A stretch of 20,290 bases of DNA from assembly GCF_001949145.1 (NCBI RefSeq), contig NW_019091590.1, forward strand, positions 288,834 to 309,123, in the 5' to 3' direction. Each line of letters opens with the position of its first letter. The first letter of the stretch is position 1. The notes below the pieces were generated by a model. It was given only the letters and a program-made list of their open reading frames with translations, had not been told where the DNA came from and ran no database searches. The translations under genes and the position numbers were made by a program. Positions 19,201 through 20,290 of this stretch are shown piece by piece. Origin of the DNA: Acanthaster planci. Its lineage: Eukaryota; Echinodermata; Asteroidea; Valvatida; Acanthasteridae.

Positions 19201-19338
19201 AAATTGTTGTTAGAAACAATCCTTGTAACAGCTTCCCCTGTCTCAATGGTGCTGATTGCGTCAACATGGATGGTGGCCTCGCTTACACTTGCAAGTGCCA
19301 ATCAGGCTACACAGGCACCAACTGCGGAATACAAACAA
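19201..19338 (+). CDS. EGF-like domain exon 6 (canonical six cysteines)
   Basis: 138 bases (46 codons), phase 1-1. Acceptor TGGTTTTCAG ending at 19200, donor CAA|GTAAGT. Cysteine spacing is C-x4-C-x5-C-x10-C-x-C-x8-C with the classical CQSGYTGTNC ending, so it is an ordinary EGF domain without the extra pair. CNSFPC between the first and second Cys fits the C-x-S-x-P-C consensus for O-glucosylation, the only match among the six EGFs. The split last codon shows that the gene continues downstream of the window or past the next intron. Confidence 0.93.
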
Positions 19339-20290
19339 GTAAGTCAGCCTATTAACAAGGACAGTTGCTTGGCCAGTTTTAAATGCGCGTTTTAAGACGA
19401 GCTCAGGACATGACTAATGCCCAAGTAAGGCAAGGAGCATTATCAGCGTACAGTTTCCTGAGTCGTTTAAGCCCGGCTAATGTTTAAGACCAGCCAAGCA
19501 CACATTTATTTCTATTCGTAAATACCTTTTTAGTCAGAGAGTCAAAAGAAGTCAAGTGATGCAATTCCAGCAATTTTATTCTAGAAATTTACTTTCAGTT
19601 TCCTGAACACCCTTGTCCATTTTATGGAATATTCCTTGTGCAAATTGCCCAATTGGCATGTGCATGGCAAGCCATGTGCACACAGACTCTTGACCAATCA
19701 GAAATGATTAAACTGTCTCGTATCCACGTGCCAGCGCATGATTTACGCAGCAGGCATTATCACTTCTCAGCGGGCATTATCAAATGTTAATACAGGGTCA
19801 AGTTGCACGTTGTTGAATAAGGAGACTGTCTGAGGTACATTTATGAGATGCATAATACCATAAGGCAGCAAGTTTTCACACAACATGTGCCACAGACAGC
19901 GCTTAATGCCTGTTGGTCTCTGAATTGGCAGTCACTGTAAAATTCGTCACAGAATTGTTTGCTTCATCAAATGCCCCTGTGCAACTGCGGTGTTGCTTAG
20001 ACAGCTCCAGCAGGTGAACTCCTCACTGTAACACCTGAAGGTCTTGGGAATGGTGTGGGTGCCAAATTGGTCCAGTTTCAGCAGAAAAGTTTAAGGAGAA
20101 TGGATGGAGAAATAAATAGATTCACGGTGAAAATGGACTTGGCAACTGGTGCATTACATTCTCAGAAAGTCGCACTTGTACTACATATAACACGCCAATG
20201 CATTCTGTGGAACTGCAATATTCAGTGGTCTAATGTCCCATGGTAGCATGGAGCTGTACAAAAGTAAATTAATGAACAACTGCAGATGTG
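19339..20290 (+). other. Start of the intron after EGF exon 6, to the window edge
   Basis: 952 bases without a recognisable exon. GGCATTATCA occurs twice 20 bases apart (19753-19762 and 19773-19782), and a hairpin CATGGC-AA-GCCATG lies at about 19663-19676. These may belong to a dispersed repeat, but its edges cannot be set. Confidence 0.55.

Noticed and set aside
1-20290. CRISPR array, bacterial operon or phage-like system
   Set aside because: The window is eukaryotic, with introns and retroelements; no regularly spaced repeat array was seen.

Overview
The window is animal genomic DNA, most likely from an invertebrate deuterostome (echinoderm, hemichordate or amphioxus). The grounds are small exons split by GT-AG introns, extracellular HYR (hyalin repeat) and EGF modules, a DIRS retrotransposon, a tRNA-derived SINE and AT-rich introns full of the palindrome TACATGTA. 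The species cannot be fixed from the sequence alone.

Region 1 (about 76-6045) is one nearly full-length but dead DIRS-type retrotransposon in plus orientation. It has inverted terminal repeats (94-210 against 5883-6003) and an internal complementary region (about 5740-5836) whose two halves match the outer end of each terminus. That match gives the element ends to within a few bases. In order it carries a gag-like remnant, a reverse transcriptase/RNase H remnant, a degenerate segment that may be the DIRS methyltransferase-like domain, and a tyrosine recombinase remnant. All are broken by frameshifts and stops. There is no integrase and no LTR.

Region 2 (6453-19338) is the middle of one plus-strand gene for a modular extracellular protein. 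Twelve exons can be read. Six encode one HYR domain each (6453-6698, 10130-10381, 11504-11764, 11903-12163, 12578-12838, 13309-13563). Six encode one EGF-like domain each (14464-14583, 15628-15750, 16111-16233, 17257-17379, 18218-18340, 19201-19338). Every exon begins and ends in phase 1, so each is a self-contained module and the spliced reading frame runs through all twelve. No start codon, signal peptide, membrane segment or stop is visible, so the gene continues beyond both window edges or beyond the DIRS insertion. Exons 8-10 encode an EGF variant with eight regularly spaced cysteines; the neighbouring exons 7 and 11 each carry only one of the two extra cysteines, and exon 12 is a normal six-cysteine EGF.

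The introns hold a SINE with a 10-base target duplication (about 9444-9746), a GAGTCAA-rich foldback repeat (7487-7626), weak short repeats and homopolymer tracts. Nothing gene-like was seen in the rest. The most noteworthy signals are the cysteine pattern of the EGF array, the readable circle junction of the DIRS element, and the strong enrichment of TACATGTA in the host DNA.
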